Assembly (NCBI GenBank): GCA_003023195.1
Contig: PXRX01000027.1
Location: forward strand, 34,480 to 98,479
Length of the DNA stretch: 64,000 bases
From: Halobacteriales archaeon QS_8_69_26
GTDB lineage: Archaea > Halobacteriota > Halobacteria > Halobacteriales > SW-7-71-33
Direction: 5' to 3'
Shown: piece by piece, positions 30,065 through 40,529 of the stretch
Layout of the letters: the number at the start of each line of letters is the position of its first letter
How positions within the stretch are numbered: position 1 is the stretch's first letter
Notes under the pieces: model-generated
The model's input: the letters and a program-made list of their open reading frames with translations, nothing else
The model's database searches: none
What the model was told of the DNA's origin: nothing
Position numbers and translations under genes: made by a program

Positions 30065-32203
30065 CTACGGCCGCGACTCCGAGAGGCCGTCCAGCACCGC
30101 ACCGACGAGTTTGCGCTCGGCCGCCCGGAGGTGCTGGTGGAACGTCGACCGGGAGACGCCCATCGACTCGGCGAGTTCGTCGCCGCTGGTGGTGCGCGGC
30201 CAGTCGTAGTAGCCGCTGACGTAGGCCTTCTGGAGCGCCGTCAACTGTCGCTCGGTGAGCCGGTCCCGGAGTTCGGTGATGAACTCGCCCTTCGTGGCCG
30301 GCGGGCGTTCGCGCTCGCGGTAGGTGACGAGTTCGGCGTCGTAGCGGTCGGTCACCAGGTCGACCACCGACCGGGCGACCGACTCGTGGGGCGCCTCGAC
30401 GCCGAGGCGACCGACCCCGTCCTGGGCCGACATCTCGCGGGTCTCGGCGCCGTAGTCGGCCAGTTCGGCAAGGATCGACCGCGCCGTGGTGGCGAACTCG
30501 AACAGCGTCTCGTCGTCGGACTCGCTGATGAGCGTGGCCCGCTCGATGTCGTCGTGGCTCTCGGCGGCCGCCAGGACCGCCTCCGGGTCGGCCCCCTCGA
30601 CGGCGAAGAACACGAGCAGTTCCTCGTCCGGGCGGGAGACGGAGCCGACGTGCTCGAACCGGGCGCCCACGTCGTCGGAGAGGCCGACGAAGAACAGGTC
30701 GGGGTCGCGGGTCTCGAACTCGACGGAGACGACGTTCTCGGCGGTGATGATGGCCTTGGTTTCGGTGGCGTTGATGGCGGTGGCGATCATCCGCCCGAGC
30801 GCCGCCAGCACCGCCCGTTCGCGCTCGTCCACCGCCTCGGCCTCCTCGGCGTAGACGACCAGCACCCCGTAGGAGGTGTCGCGGTAGACTAGGGGGACGA
30901 CCGCCGCCGGTTCGGGATCGCCACCGACGTCCCCCCACTCGATGTCGCCGTCGACCGGCTGGAGTTCGCCGGTCGCGACCGCCCTGGCGATCGGTCCGTC
31001 GCCGTCGACCCGGATCGTCGGCTCGTCCCCGGGCAGGTCCAGTCCGGCGTCGGTGACCGGCGTGACCGCGTCGCCGGCCAGGTCGAGTTCCCCGACCCAC
31101 GCGCCGACGAAGGGCGGGGTCCGGGCTATCTGGTCGCAGATCCGCTGGTCTATCTCCCGACGGGTGGTGGCCCCGACCAGCGTCTCGGTGACGTCCCGGA
31201 CCAGGCCGTTGACCCGGTCCAGGATCCGCTCCAGGGCGGCCCGCTCCTCGTCGAGTTGGGCCGCGTAGCGCTCGACCGCGAACTCGGCGCGCTTCCGGGC
31301 GGTGACGTCGGTCTGGAAGCCCACGTAGTGGGTCACCTCCCCCGCCTCGTTGCGCAACGGGGCGATGTCCACCTTGTTCCAGAACTTCTCGCCGTCCTTG
31401 CGGTAGTTGACCAGTTCCACCGAGACCGGTTCCTCGGCGTCGATGGCCTCGGCCATCTCGCGGATCGGTCCACGGGCGGTCTCCTCGCCCTGGAGGAACC
31501 GGCAGTTCGTGCCGAGCACCTCCTCGCGGGAGTAGCCGGTCGTCCGCTCGAAGGCGTCGTTGACGTAGATGAGCGGGTTGTCCGGCAGGGACGGGTCGGA
31601 GATGGTGATGCCGACGGGCGCCTCGTCCATCGCCCGCTCCTTCAACTCGAACTGTACCTCGTCGGGAACGTGCACGCCGGCGGGGACCTCCCCGCCGCGC
31701 TCGGAGGTCTCGACGCCGCCGACCCCGGAGTCGTCGCCGGACTGCTCCGTCCCCTCGGCCGGACCGCCGGAGTCACCGCCCGTTCCGGCGGCCTCCCTCG
31801 TCCCGCCGGACTTCGCCAGCGTCGCGACCGACCCCACCCGGGCGGCCCGTTCGACTCGCCGGACGAGTTCGCGGATCCCGTCCCCGTCGCGGGGGACGTA
31901 CTCGGTGACCCCGGCCGCCACCGCCTCGCCGGCCAGTACCTCGCTCCCATCCTCCGGGTAGAGTACGACCGGGAGGTCGGGCCGGCGCTCGCGGACCCGT
32001 TCGAGGAACTCGATGCCGTCCAGCCCGGGTGGCCGGTGCCCGCTCACCGCACAGTCCACCCCGTCGATGCGCTCCAGCGCCTCCTGTGGGTCGGTCACGG
32101 TCGTGACCCGGATGGGAACGGGTCCCCCCTCCGACTCGAGGGCGGCGGCGGTCGCCTCCAGTAGCCCCTCGTCCGGGTCCACGAGGAGCACACGGTTCGC
32201 CAT
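30065..32203 (-). CDS. bacterio-opsin activator-like regulator (receiver/PAS/GAF/HTH-10)
   Basis: receiver N-term, PAS (NPLIYVNDAFERTTGYSREEVLGTNCRFLQG), GAF, C-terminal LTERQLTALQKAYVSGYYDWPRTTSGDELAESMGVSRSTFHQHLRAAERKL. Confidence 0.9.
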   Translation of the reverse strand: MANRVLLVDPDEGLLEATAAALESEGGPVPIRVTTVTDPQEALERIDGVDCAVSGHRPPGLDGIEFLERVRERRPDLPVVLYPEDGSEVLAGEAVAAGVTEYVPRDGDGIRELVRRVERAARVGSVATLAKSGGTREAAGTGGDSGGPAEGTEQSGDDSGVGGVETSERGGEVPAGVHVPDEVQFELKERAMDEAPVGITISDPSLPDNPLIYVNDAFERTTGYSREEVLGTNCRFLQGEETARGPIREMAEAIDAEEPVSVELVNYRKDGEKFWNKVDIAPLRNEAGEVTHYVGFQTDVTARKRAEFAVERYAAQLDEERAALERILDRVNGLVRDVTETLVGATTRREIDQRICDQIARTPPFVGAWVGELDLAGDAVTPVTDAGLDLPGDEPTIRVDGDGPIARAVATGELQPVDGDIEWGDVGGDPEPAAVVPLVYRDTSYGVLVVYAEEAEAVDERERAVLAALGRMIATAINATETKAIITAENVVSVEFETRDPDLFFVGLSDDVGARFEHVGSVSRPDEELLVFFAVEGADPEAVLAAAESHDDIERATLISESDDETLFEFATTARSILAELADYGAETREMSAQDGVGRLGVEAPHESVARSVVDLVTDRYDAELVTYRERERPPATKGEFITELRDRLTERQLTALQKAYVSGYYDWPRTTSGDELAESMGVSRSTFHQHLRAAERKLVGAVLDGLSESRP

Positions 32204-32355
32204 ACCGCGTTCTCTCGGGTTCCACCCCGTTAATCCTATCGCCGGTCCGTGGCGCTGCCGGAGGTCGATTCCGGGTGCAGGCGGCGGCGTCCCGCGATAC
32301 GACCGGCCCGACCCGACAGCCGAAAACCGTCCCGGGTATCGCCGTCGTGACTCTC

Positions 32356-32601
32356 TCAGGGGATCAACTGCTCGCCGTCGTCGTCGTAGAGGGTGATCGC
32401 GTCCACGGGACAGGTGCGGGCCGCGAACTTCGCGTCGAGTTCGGCGTCCTCGGGCACCTCGCGGACGAACAGGTCCTCCGCCGTCTCCTCGCCGTCGACC
32501 AGCACCGCCTTCCCCGCGTCCTCGTCCCGTTCGAACCCGTCCCACTCCGCGACGCACTGGAACATCCCGATGCACGTGTCCCGGTCGAACTCGATTCGCA
32601 T
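32356..32601 (-). CDS. ferredoxin (small Fe-S, single cluster type)
   Basis: MRIEFDRDTCIGMFQCVAEW...ARTCPVDAITLYD. Confidence 0.85.
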   Translation of the reverse strand: MRIEFDRDTCIGMFQCVAEWDGFERDEDAGKAVLVDGEETAEDLFVREVPEDAELDAKFAARTCPVDAITLYDDDGEQLIP

Positions 32602-32717
32602 GGTTCGGGCTTCGGGGATGGGCCGTATAGCGTTGACGACCGGGGTCGTGGAGGCGTGTGCCATCGACGACGAAGCGTGAAGGTGTGGCATCGACGACGG
32701 GCCGTAGGGAGAACCGC

Positions 32718-32850
32718 CCGACGGATCCCGGGCGGAGTCGGCCGACGGATCCTGGGCGGAGTCGGCCGACGGATCCCGGGAGGAGTCGACCGACGGATCC
32801 CGGGAGGAGTCGACCGACGGATCCCGGGAGGAGTCGACCGACGGATCGCC
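32718..32850. repeat. 24-bp tandem repeat, ~5.5 copies
   Basis: ccgacggatccYgggMggagtcgR head to tail. Confidence 0.93.
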
Positions 32851-32991
32851 GCTACCCACGGTCGACCGTCACAACAATTAGTCCCGGACCGATCCCTCCC
32901 GGCGCCCCCTGTCACTGTTTGCCACAACGCTTAATCCATCGACTCCCCCTCCCTGGTACGTGAGCGGTCCGACTCTCGGAGGGGGATCGTA

Positions 32992-34437
32992 GTGTTCGAG
33001 GGCGTCGGCGACGGCCGGGCGCTCGCGGAAGCGATCCCGGACGGCGTGGCGGTCCACCGGGACGGGGCGTTCGTCTACGTCAACGACGCCGCCGTCGAGG
33101 TGCTCGGCGCGCGGTCCCGCGAGGACCTGGTCGGCCGGCCGGTCGCCTCGGTCGTCGACGTCCCCGGGGACGACTGCGTCGAAGAATCCTTCGCCGAGGT
33201 CCGGAGCGGCGAACGCTCGATCCAGCGGATCGAGTACAGCTTCGAACCGTCCGACGGCGAGGTCCGCCACGTCGAGTGGCGGATCACGACGACCGACTGG
33301 CAGGGCGAACGGTCGCTCCTCTCGGTCATCAGGGACGTCACCGACCACCGCCGTGCCGAGCGGGACCTCCGCGAAACCACCCAGACCCTGGAAGCGCTAG
33401 TCGAGGCCTCGCCCGCAGCGATCATCGCCATCGACGTCGACGGCCGGGTCGAACTCTGGAACCCGGCCGCCGAATCGATCTTCGGCTGGTCCGCCGAGGA
33501 GGTGATCGGCGAGCCGAACCCGATCGTCCCCGAGGACCGGACGCGGGAGTACGACGACCACCTCGAACGGGTCGTGGAGGGCGAACGGGTCACGGGCGTG
33601 GAAACCCGTCGACGGACCAAGAGCGGCGAGGACGTCGACGTCAGCCTCTCGACGGCGGCGATGGAGGACGGCGACGGCGAGCTAGTCGGCCTCATGGCCG
33701 TCGTCAAGGACATCAGCGAGCGCCGCGAGCGCAAGCGACAGCTCCGCCGCCAGAACGAGCGCCTCGAACAGTTCGCCAGCATCGTCAGTCACGACCTCAG
33801 GAACCCGATAGAGGCCGCGACCGGCCACCTGGAACTGCTGTGTGCCAAGCACGACCTGGACGGCGACGACGACGTGGAGGGACTGGCGACCATGCTCGAA
33901 CGGATGGACGACATCGTCGACGACGTCCTGGCGCTGGCACGGCTCGGCGAGTCCACCGTCGAGACGGAGCCCGTCTCCCTGAACGACGTCGCACTCGACG
34001 CCTGGAGCGCGGTCGGACCGGACGCCGACGCCCAGTTGACCGTCGAGGGCGACGCGGTCGTCGAGGCCGACCGGAGCCGACTGCAGCAGTTGCTGGAGAA
34101 CCTCCTCCGTAACTCGCTCGAACACGCCGGTCCGGACGTCTCGGTCCGGATCGGGCTCGTGCCGGCTGGATCGGAGGGGAACGACGACGGGGCGACCGGC
34201 TTCTTCGTCGCCGACGACGGTCCCGGTATCGACCCGGAGGACCGCGACGCGGTCCGCGAACGGGGCTACTCGACGACCGAGACGGGGGCCGGGTTCGGAC
34301 TGGCCATCGTCGAGGAGATCGCTCGCGCGCACGGCTGGTCCGTCGGGGTCACCGACGCGACCGACGGGGGCGCTCGCTTCGAGTTCCGTCCCGAGGACGC
34401 CCCGAGGTCGCACTCCGGGACCGACCCGACACACTGA
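32992..34437 (+). CDS. PAS sensor histidine kinase
   Basis: two PAS domains, IVSHDLRNPIEAATGHLEL, ADDGPGIDPEDR; GTG start. Confidence 0.87.
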   Translation: MFEGVGDGRALAEAIPDGVAVHRDGAFVYVNDAAVEVLGARSREDLVGRPVASVVDVPGDDCVEESFAEVRSGERSIQRIEYSFEPSDGEVRHVEWRITTTDWQGERSLLSVIRDVTDHRRAERDLRETTQTLEALVEASPAAIIAIDVDGRVELWNPAAESIFGWSAEEVIGEPNPIVPEDRTREYDDHLERVVEGERVTGVETRRRTKSGEDVDVSLSTAAMEDGDGELVGLMAVVKDISERRERKRQLRRQNERLEQFASIVSHDLRNPIEAATGHLELLCAKHDLDGDDDVEGLATMLERMDDIVDDVLALARLGESTVETEPVSLNDVALDAWSAVGPDADAQLTVEGDAVVEADRSRLQQLLENLLRNSLEHAGPDVSVRIGLVPAGSEGNDDGATGFFVADDGPGIDPEDRDAVRERGYSTTETGAGFGLAIVEEIARAHGWSVGVTDATDGGARFEFRPEDAPRSHSGTDPTH

Positions 34438-34516
34438 CAACGGGGTCGACGCGCCTCCCGGCACCCACGGGGGCGACCCGACACACTAAACCGGATCACG
34501 CGCCAACCCCGTTCCG

Positions 34517-36850
34517 ATGGAACCGGTCGACGTTCCGGGGCTCCCGCCGGACCTGGTCGATCACCTCGACTCCCAGGGGATCGCGGAACTGTACCCGCCC
34601 CAGGTCGAGGCCGTCGAGGCCGGCGTCACCGAGGGCGAGAGCCTGGTGGCGGCGGTCCCGACCGCCAGCGGCAAGACCCTGGTCGCGACGATGGCGATGC
34701 TCTCGGCGATCGACCGGGGCGGCACGGCGCTGTACATCGTCCCCCTGCGGGCGCTCGCCAGCGAGAAGTACGAGGAGTTCGCCGCCTTCGAGGAGTTCGA
34801 CGACCCGGGGGTGTCGGCCGCGGTCACGACCGGCAACTACGAGAGCACCGAGGGGTGGCTGGCCGACCGGGACCTCATCGTCGCCACCAGCGAGAAGGTG
34901 GACTCGATGGTCCGCAACGGGGCCGAGTGGATCGACGACCTGACCTGCGTCGTCGCCGACGAGGTCCACCTCATCGACGACGGCGAACGCGGCCCGACCC
35001 TGGAGGTGACGCTGGCGAAGCTCCGCCAGCGGGTCCCCGACCTCCAGACCGTGGCGCTGTCGGCGACGGTCGACAACGCCGACGAGATCGCACGGTGGCT
35101 CGACGCCGAACTCGTGGACTCGACCTGGCGGCCGATCGAGTTGCGCAAGGGCGTCCACTACGGGTCGGCGCTGCACTTCGGGGACGACTCCACCCGGGAA
35201 CTCGGCGTCGAACCGGGCGAGAGCCAGGAGGCCGCCGTCGTCCGCGATACGCTGGGGGAGGACGGGTCGACACTGGTGTTCGTCAACTCCCGCCGGAACG
35301 CCGAGGCCGCCGCCCGGCGGCTCTCCGGCGTCGCGGAACCACACCTCACGGGCCAGGAGCGGGCCGACCTGCGCGAACTGGCCGAGGCGATCCGCGGGGT
35401 GTCGGACACCGAGACCAGCGAGGACCTGGCCTCGGCCGTGGAGTCCGGCGGTGCGTTCCACCACGCCGGCCTCGCCCGCGAGCACCGCTCCCTCGTCGAG
35501 GACGCCTTCCGGGACCGGTTGATCAAGGTGGTCGCCGCCACCCCGACGCTGGCGGCGGGCGTGAACACCCCGAGCCGCCGGGTGGTGGTGCGGGACTGGC
35601 GGCGCTACGACGGCACCGCCGGGGGGATGGTGCCCCTGGACGTCCTGGAGGTCCACCAGATGATGGGCCGGGCCGGCCGCCCCGGGCGGGACCCCTACGG
35701 CGAGGCCGTCCTCCTGGCGTCGAACCACGACGAACTCGACGAACTGTTCGAGCGGTACGTCCACGCCGACCCGGAGCCGGTGCGGTCGAAGCTCGCGGCC
35801 GAACCCGCCCTGCGGACCCACGTGCTGGCGACGGTCGCGACCGGGTTCGCCGGGTCCCGGGAGGAGTTGCTGGCGTTCCTCGGCGAAACCCTCTACGCCC
35901 AGCAGGCCGCCGAGCCCGGCCGCCTGGAGCGCGTCACCGACGACGTGGTCGAGTACCTCGCGGCCAACGACTTCCTCGAACGCGACGGCGACCGCCTCTC
36001 GGCGACCCCCATCGGCCACACCGTCTCCCGGCTCTACCTGGACCCGATGAGCGCGGCGACGGTCATCGACGGCCTCCGGGCGGTCGAGGACGACGGCGGG
36101 GAACTCACACCCCTGGGACTGTACCACCTCGTCTCGCGTACCCCCAACATGTACGAACTCTACCTCCGGTCGGGCGACCGCAAGACCTACACCGAGATAT
36201 GCTACGAGCGCGAGGAGGAGATACCGGGATCGACCCCCAGCGAGTTCGAGGAGGGTCGGTTCGAGGACTGGCTGTCGGCGTTGAAGACCGCCAAACTCCT
36301 GGAGGACTGGGCCGGGGAACTCGACGAGGACCGCATCACGGAGCGCTACTCGGTCGGGCCGGGCGACATCCGGGGGAAGGTCGAGACCGCCGAGTGGTTG
36401 CTCGGGGCCGCCGAGTCGCTGGCGACCGAACTCGACGTGGAGGGCGTGCCGGCGATCCGCGCCGCCCGGAAGCGGGTCGAACACGGCGTCCGGGAGGACC
36501 TGCTGGAACTGGTCGGCGTCCGCGAGGTGGGCCGCAAGCGCGCCCGCCGGCTCTTCCGGGCCGGCATCGAGACCCGCGCGGACCTCCGGGAGGCCGACAA
36601 GGCGGTCGTGCTGGGCGCCCTGGACGGGCGTCGGAAGACCGCCGAGACGGTCCTGGAGAACGCCGGCCGCCAGGACCCATCGATGGACGGGATCCGGCCG
36701 GACCGGTCGCCCTCGGCCGGCGGCGGTGGGTCGGCGGACTCCGACGGTCCCACCGGAGAGTCCGACGACGCCCGGACGGAGGGATCCGACGACCGCCAGG
36801 GCCGAGAGGAGGACGAGGCGAGCGACCAGACCAGCCTGGGTGACTTCTGA
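34517..36850 (+). CDS. hel308: ATP-dependent DNA helicase Hel308
   Basis: [54 protein letters not shown]. Confidence 0.93.
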   Translation: MEPVDVPGLPPDLVDHLDSQGIAELYPPQVEAVEAGVTEGESLVAAVPTASGKTLVATMAMLSAIDRGGTALYIVPLRALASEKYEEFAAFEEFDDPGVSAAVTTGNYESTEGWLADRDLIVATSEKVDSMVRNGAEWIDDLTCVVADEVHLIDDGERGPTLEVTLAKLRQRVPDLQTVALSATVDNADEIARWLDAELVDSTWRPIELRKGVHYGSALHFGDDSTRELGVEPGESQEAAVVRDTLGEDGSTLVFVNSRRNAEAAARRLSGVAEPHLTGQERADLRELAEAIRGVSDTETSEDLASAVESGGAFHHAGLAREHRSLVEDAFRDRLIKVVAATPTLAAGVNTPSRRVVVRDWRRYDGTAGGMVPLDVLEVHQMMGRAGRPGRDPYGEAVLLASNHDELDELFERYVHADPEPVRSKLAAEPALRTHVLATVATGFAGSREELLAFLGETLYAQQAAEPGRLERVTDDVVEYLAANDFLERDGDRLSATPIGHTVSRLYLDPMSAATVIDGLRAVEDDGGELTPLGLYHLVSRTPNMYELYLRSGDRKTYTEICYEREEEIPGSTPSEFEEGRFEDWLSALKTAKLLEDWAGELDEDRITERYSVGPGDIRGKVETAEWLLGAAESLATELDVEGVPAIRAARKRVEHGVREDLLELVGVREVGRKRARRLFRAGIETRADLREADKAVVLGALDGRRKTAETVLENAGRQDPSMDGIRPDRSPSAGGGGSADSDGPTGESDDARTEGSDDRQGREEDEASDQTSLGDF

Positions 36851-37446
36851 TGACAGGTGAACAGTCCCCGGTCGACCTCGAACCGGCCGTCGACGTGCGG
36901 GTGGTGACCGGCACGGCACGCGTCGGGGTCCTCGACGCCTTCCTCGCGGACCTGTCCGCCGTCGGCACCGACCACGGCTGTACCGTCCAGGCGTTCGACG
37001 CCCGCCTGGTCGCCGGTCCGGTCCACCTCCGGCGGGCGGTGGCGCTGGCCGACCGCGCGTTCGCCCGCGGCGAGAACGTCGCCCGCGAGCGGGCGGTCGG
37101 GTTCTTGCTCTACGCCGCCGGGCGCCGACAGATCGACGACGCCCTGGCAATGGGCGTCGACGAGGGCGAGACGCCCGTGGCGGTCCTCGTCGCGGCCGAT
37201 CCCGACGGGAGCGACCCGGACGGCGACGACCCCGACACCGGCCCCGACTGCGGGGACCCGGACCCCGAGGCGGCCGCCAGTGCGGTCGCCGCCCTCCCCG
37301 CCGTCGACGAGGGGCCGGTCGAGTTCGGGGACCCGGACCGGATCCGCTCGTTCTTCGACATTGAGGGCCGCGAACTGGCGGCCACCGACGCGACCCTCGA
37401 CGAGGTGGTGCTCGAACGGGTGGCCCTGCTCGACGTGGAGAAGTGA
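36850..37446 (+). CDS. cgi121: KEOPS complex subunit Cgi121
   Basis: VQAFDARLVAGPVHLRRAVALADRAF..ENVARERAVGFLLYAAGRRQIDDALAMGV; overlaps the hel308 stop. Confidence 0.85.
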   Translation: MTGEQSPVDLEPAVDVRVVTGTARVGVLDAFLADLSAVGTDHGCTVQAFDARLVAGPVHLRRAVALADRAFARGENVARERAVGFLLYAAGRRQIDDALAMGVDEGETPVAVLVAADPDGSDPDGDDPDTGPDCGDPDPEAAASAVAALPAVDEGPVEFGDPDRIRSFFDIEGRELAATDATLDEVVLERVALLDVEK

Positions 37447-37489
37447 GGGCGAGGATCCGACAAGTCCGGATCCGTGGAGCCTGGCGACC

Positions 37490-38593
37490 TCACCGCAGGA
37501 GGTGGACGTGCCGGACCAGCGACCGGTGGATCCGGCGGCCGTGGGTGGCCTCGACGGTCCAGTCGGCGTCGCGGGCGGCGTCGCTCCAGGGGCGGTCGCC
37601 GACGAGGACGGCCCGGCCCCCCTCGCCGGTCGCCCGCCGGGACTCCCGGAGCGCCCCCTCGACCAGCGAGGCGACGTCGCGGCTCTCGATCTTCGACTGG
37701 CGGCCGTAGGGGGCGTCGAAGACGACGCAGTCTGCGGCCCCGTCGGGGACCGGCAGGCGCGTGGCGTCGGCCCGGGCGGTGCCGTGGCGGACGCCCCGGT
37801 CGCCGAGGTAGTGGGCCAGGTTCCGGCCGGCCCCGCGGGCCATCTTGGCCTGCGCGTCGGTCCCGAGGAGGTCCGCGCCGACCAGGCCCGCCTCGACGAG
37901 GAGGCCGCCGGTGCCACACATCGGGTCGAGGACCAGGCGGCCGGGGGCCGCGCCCGCGAGGTTCACCAGCGCCCGGGCCAGCGGCGGGTCCATGCTCCCG
38001 GGCTGGAAGAACGGCCGATCGGTCGGCCGGGGCGCGAAGTCCCGGCGGGCCTCGACGGCCAGCCACCCCAGCGCACAGACCCCGTCGGTCCGATCGGGGA
38101 ATGTGTCGTCGTCGCTCCCGAACGTCGAACTCCCGAAGGCGGCGTCCCCGCCGAGGGGGCCGGCGGGATCGCTCCCGCCTCCCGAAATCCCGTCCCCGTC
38201 GGAGTCGGGGTCGTCGGCGAACACTGCGCGGAGTTCGTGGTCGGGGGCCTCCAGGTCGACGGCGAACCCCCGGTCCACGAGAACCCGGCCCAGCGCTCGC
38301 TCGACCGCCCGGGTGTCGACGCCGGCCGTCCCGCGCACGTCGCGGGCCCGCACGGCGACCGTTCCGGAGCGATCGACCGCCGCGGCCGAGAGCAGGGCGC
38401 GGGCGCTCGACACGGAAGCGTCGGTCCGGCCCACCAGTTCGGCGGCCCGGCGGGTGAACGCGAGACGCGCCACCCCGTCGATCCCTCGCGCGGTGGCGAG
38501 GCCGGGACCGATCCGGGTGACGTCGGTGGCGACCCGGCGGGCTTCCAGGGCGGCGAACCGGTCGTCCTCGCCGGCGAACTCCAGGAGGTACAC
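37490..38593 (-). CDS. tRNA (guanine(10)-N2)-dimethyltransferase (Trm11/TrmG10)
   Basis: THUMP-like N-term, RPFFQPGSMDPPLARALVNLAG, LDPMCGTGGLLVEAGLVG, FDAPYGRQSKIE. Confidence 0.88.
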   Translation of the reverse strand: MYLLEFAGEDDRFAALEARRVATDVTRIGPGLATARGIDGVARLAFTRRAAELVGRTDASVSSARALLSAAAVDRSGTVAVRARDVRGTAGVDTRAVERALGRVLVDRGFAVDLEAPDHELRAVFADDPDSDGDGISGGGSDPAGPLGGDAAFGSSTFGSDDDTFPDRTDGVCALGWLAVEARRDFAPRPTDRPFFQPGSMDPPLARALVNLAGAAPGRLVLDPMCGTGGLLVEAGLVGADLLGTDAQAKMARGAGRNLAHYLGDRGVRHGTARADATRLPVPDGAADCVVFDAPYGRQSKIESRDVASLVEGALRESRRATGEGGRAVLVGDRPWSDAARDADWTVEATHGRRIHRSLVRHVHLLR

Positions 38594-38801
38594 GCCCCCG
38601 GGTCGGCGCGGACGACCCTTCAGGGCGTCGGTCGGTGGCGCGTGCGCCGACCGGTTCGGGACGTTCGTGCGGTTCGCCGGCTCGAAAGAGGGGTTCGGGG
38701 ACCCTCCCGGGGATTTCGACCGGTTTCGGGCCGTGGACTGCCAGGGATCGGGCGGGATCGGACGGGTTCGAACGGTGACCTGTCATACCGTGTCGGCAAC
38801 C

Positions 38802-38809
38802 TTTATAAA
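38802..38809 (+). promoter_or_regulatory. TATA box of tbp (tttataaa)
   Basis: about 27-35 bp upstream of the ATG, consistent with a leaderless transcript. Confidence 0.6.
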
Positions 38810-38836
38810 CCTTAAATACGACTTTTAAGTCGAGTC

Positions 38837-39400
38837 ATGACGGATCCGAAGGAAACGATCAACATCGAGAACGTAGTCGCTTCTACGGGGATCGGGCAAG
38901 AGCTCGACCTGAAGAGCGTCGCGATGGACCTGGAGGGTGCGGACTACGACCCCGAGCAGTTCCCGGGGCTGGTCTACCGCACGCAGGACCCGAAGTCGGC
39001 GGCCCTGATCTTCCGGTCGGGCAAGATAGTCTGCACGGGCGCGAAGTCGACCGACGACGTCCACGAGAGTCTGCGCATCGTCTTCGACAAGCTCCGCGAA
39101 CTGAACATCGACGTCAACGAGAACCCCGAAATCGTCGTCCAGAACATCGTCACGAGCGCGGACCTCGGGCGCAACCTCAACCTCAACGCTATCGCGATCG
39201 GTCTCGGCTTGGAGAACATCGAGTACGAACCCGAGCAGTTCCCGGGCCTGGTGTACCGGCTCGACGACCCCGAGGTCGTCGCGCTGCTGTTCGGCTCCGG
39301 GAAGCTCGTCATCACCGGGGGCAAACAGCCCGAGGACGCCGAGCAGGCGGTCGACAAGATCGTCAGCCGGCTGAACGAACTCGGCCTGCTGGAGGGGTAG
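38837..39400 (+). CDS. tbp: TATA-box-binding protein
   Basis: two imperfect repeats NIENVVASTGIGQELDLKSVAMDLEGADYDPEQFPGLVYR / VQNIVTSADLGRNLNLNAIAIGL..EPEQFPGLVYR. Confidence 0.97.
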   Translation: MTDPKETINIENVVASTGIGQELDLKSVAMDLEGADYDPEQFPGLVYRTQDPKSAALIFRSGKIVCTGAKSTDDVHESLRIVFDKLRELNIDVNENPEIVVQNIVTSADLGRNLNLNAIAIGLGLENIEYEPEQFPGLVYRLDDPEVVALLFGSGKLVITGGKQPEDAEQAVDKIVSRLNELGLLEG

Positions 39401-39644
39401 GTGCCACCACGCGGGGGTACCGGTCGACCCCGGGGGTGACCACCGACCCGCGACCGCTTCGACGCCCGCACCGCCAGCGCCCGGTGTCGCGTCCGGGGTC
39501 GGTCCGGGTCCCACCGACGACGGTCCCGGATCCCACTGCATTCGGCGTCCTCGACCCGCGCCCGGCCCGGGTCCGTCGGCGTCGCGCCCCGGAACGGGGA
39601 CGGCGGATCGACGCGCACAAGGCCGGCGTCCGCCAAGCGCGGGC

Positions 39645-40001
39645 ATGGTCGACCCGGTGGACGCCGCCGCGTTCCTCGGCACCTTCCTCGTCCTGGCGGG
39701 CTACCTCGCCGTGACCGCCCACGTCGCCGCGCGCAACGTCCTCGGGGACGTCCGGGCCGACCGCGCGCTCCTCGTGGGGCCCGTCCCGGCCGCCGTCTCG
39801 ATGGTCGGCCAGGGCCTGGAGGTGTTCCCCCTGGTCGTACTCGCCGCCGCCGTCATCGCGGACCTCGGGGCGATCCGCCGGTCCTACGACGAGGACTGGC
39901 GGCTCTCGGCCTACGTCACCTTCATCCACGTCGTGTTCACGACCATCCTCTCGACGGTCATCGGGGGGCTGCTGATCCTCGCCTCGGGCGCCCCCGGGTG
40001 A
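39645..40001 (+). CDS. conserved haloarchaeal membrane protein
   Basis: 118 aa, three hydrophobic segments. Confidence 0.7.
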   Translation: MVDPVDAAAFLGTFLVLAGYLAVTAHVAARNVLGDVRADRALLVGPVPAAVSMVGQGLEVFPLVVLAAAVIADLGAIRRSYDEDWRLSAYVTFIHVVFTTILSTVIGGLLILASGAPG

Positions 40002-40083
40002 CCGCACCGTCCGTCTCGCGGTTCGCCCACGCCAGCCAGCCGGACCGGGATCCGCCCCATCGACGCCGGATCCGGGTCCCCCT

Positions 40084-40215
40084 GCCGAACGTCCCCACGG
40101 CGCGCGAGGAACGCGCGAGGGACGACCGACCGAGTGTCCCGGGACCGCAGGGACCGGGACCCGAGGGAGGGAGTCGGCTGGGGAGGGACGTGGCCGACGA
40201 CCCGACGTTCGGTGC
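40084..40215 (-). repeat. dispersed intergenic element, type A copy 3 (inverted)
   Basis: reverse complement carries the same blocks as copies at 20435 and 25484; internal GACCGCAGGGA hairpin. Confidence 0.75.
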
Positions 40216-40273
40216 GGATCCGACGGCCGGGGTCGGGTGCGCGGTGGCCGGATCACCGGCCGGCACCGGGCGG

Positions 40274-40386
40274 GAATGGAAGGGGCCGGACCGCTCGCGC
40301 CATCGGGGAGTCGCCGAGCGGGCCACTATCTCGACCGCAGGGAGAGATATCCCGCTCGGCGGCCGCGAGCGGTCCGGGGGCTTCCC
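40274..40386 (+). repeat. dispersed intergenic structured element, copy B3
   Basis: TGGAAGGGGCCGG..., stems CCGGACCGCTCGCG/CGCGAGCGGTCCGG and GCCGAGCGGG/CCCGCTCGGC. Confidence 0.8.
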
Positions 40387-40529
40387 GGTGGTCCCGATGG
40401 GGGAGCAGTCCAATGACTTCCCGCCAGTTTCGTCGGGCGAGCGGTCCGGGGGCTTCCCGGTGGTCCCGATGGGGGAGCAGCTCAATGACTTCCCGCCAGT
40501 TTCGTCGGGCGAGCGGTCCGGGGGCTTCC
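40367..40529. repeat. 72-bp tandem repeat, 2.3 copies
   Basis: gagcggtccgggggcttcccggtggtcccgatgggggagcag..caatgacttcccgccagtttcgtcgggc at 40367 and 40439, partial at 40511. Confidence 0.95.

Noticed and set aside
32602-32859. N-terminal extension of the ferredoxin encoded by the 24-bp repeats
   Set aside because: Ferredoxin homology begins at MRIEFDRDTC (32601); extension is low-complexity and likely untranslated, so not annotated as CDS.
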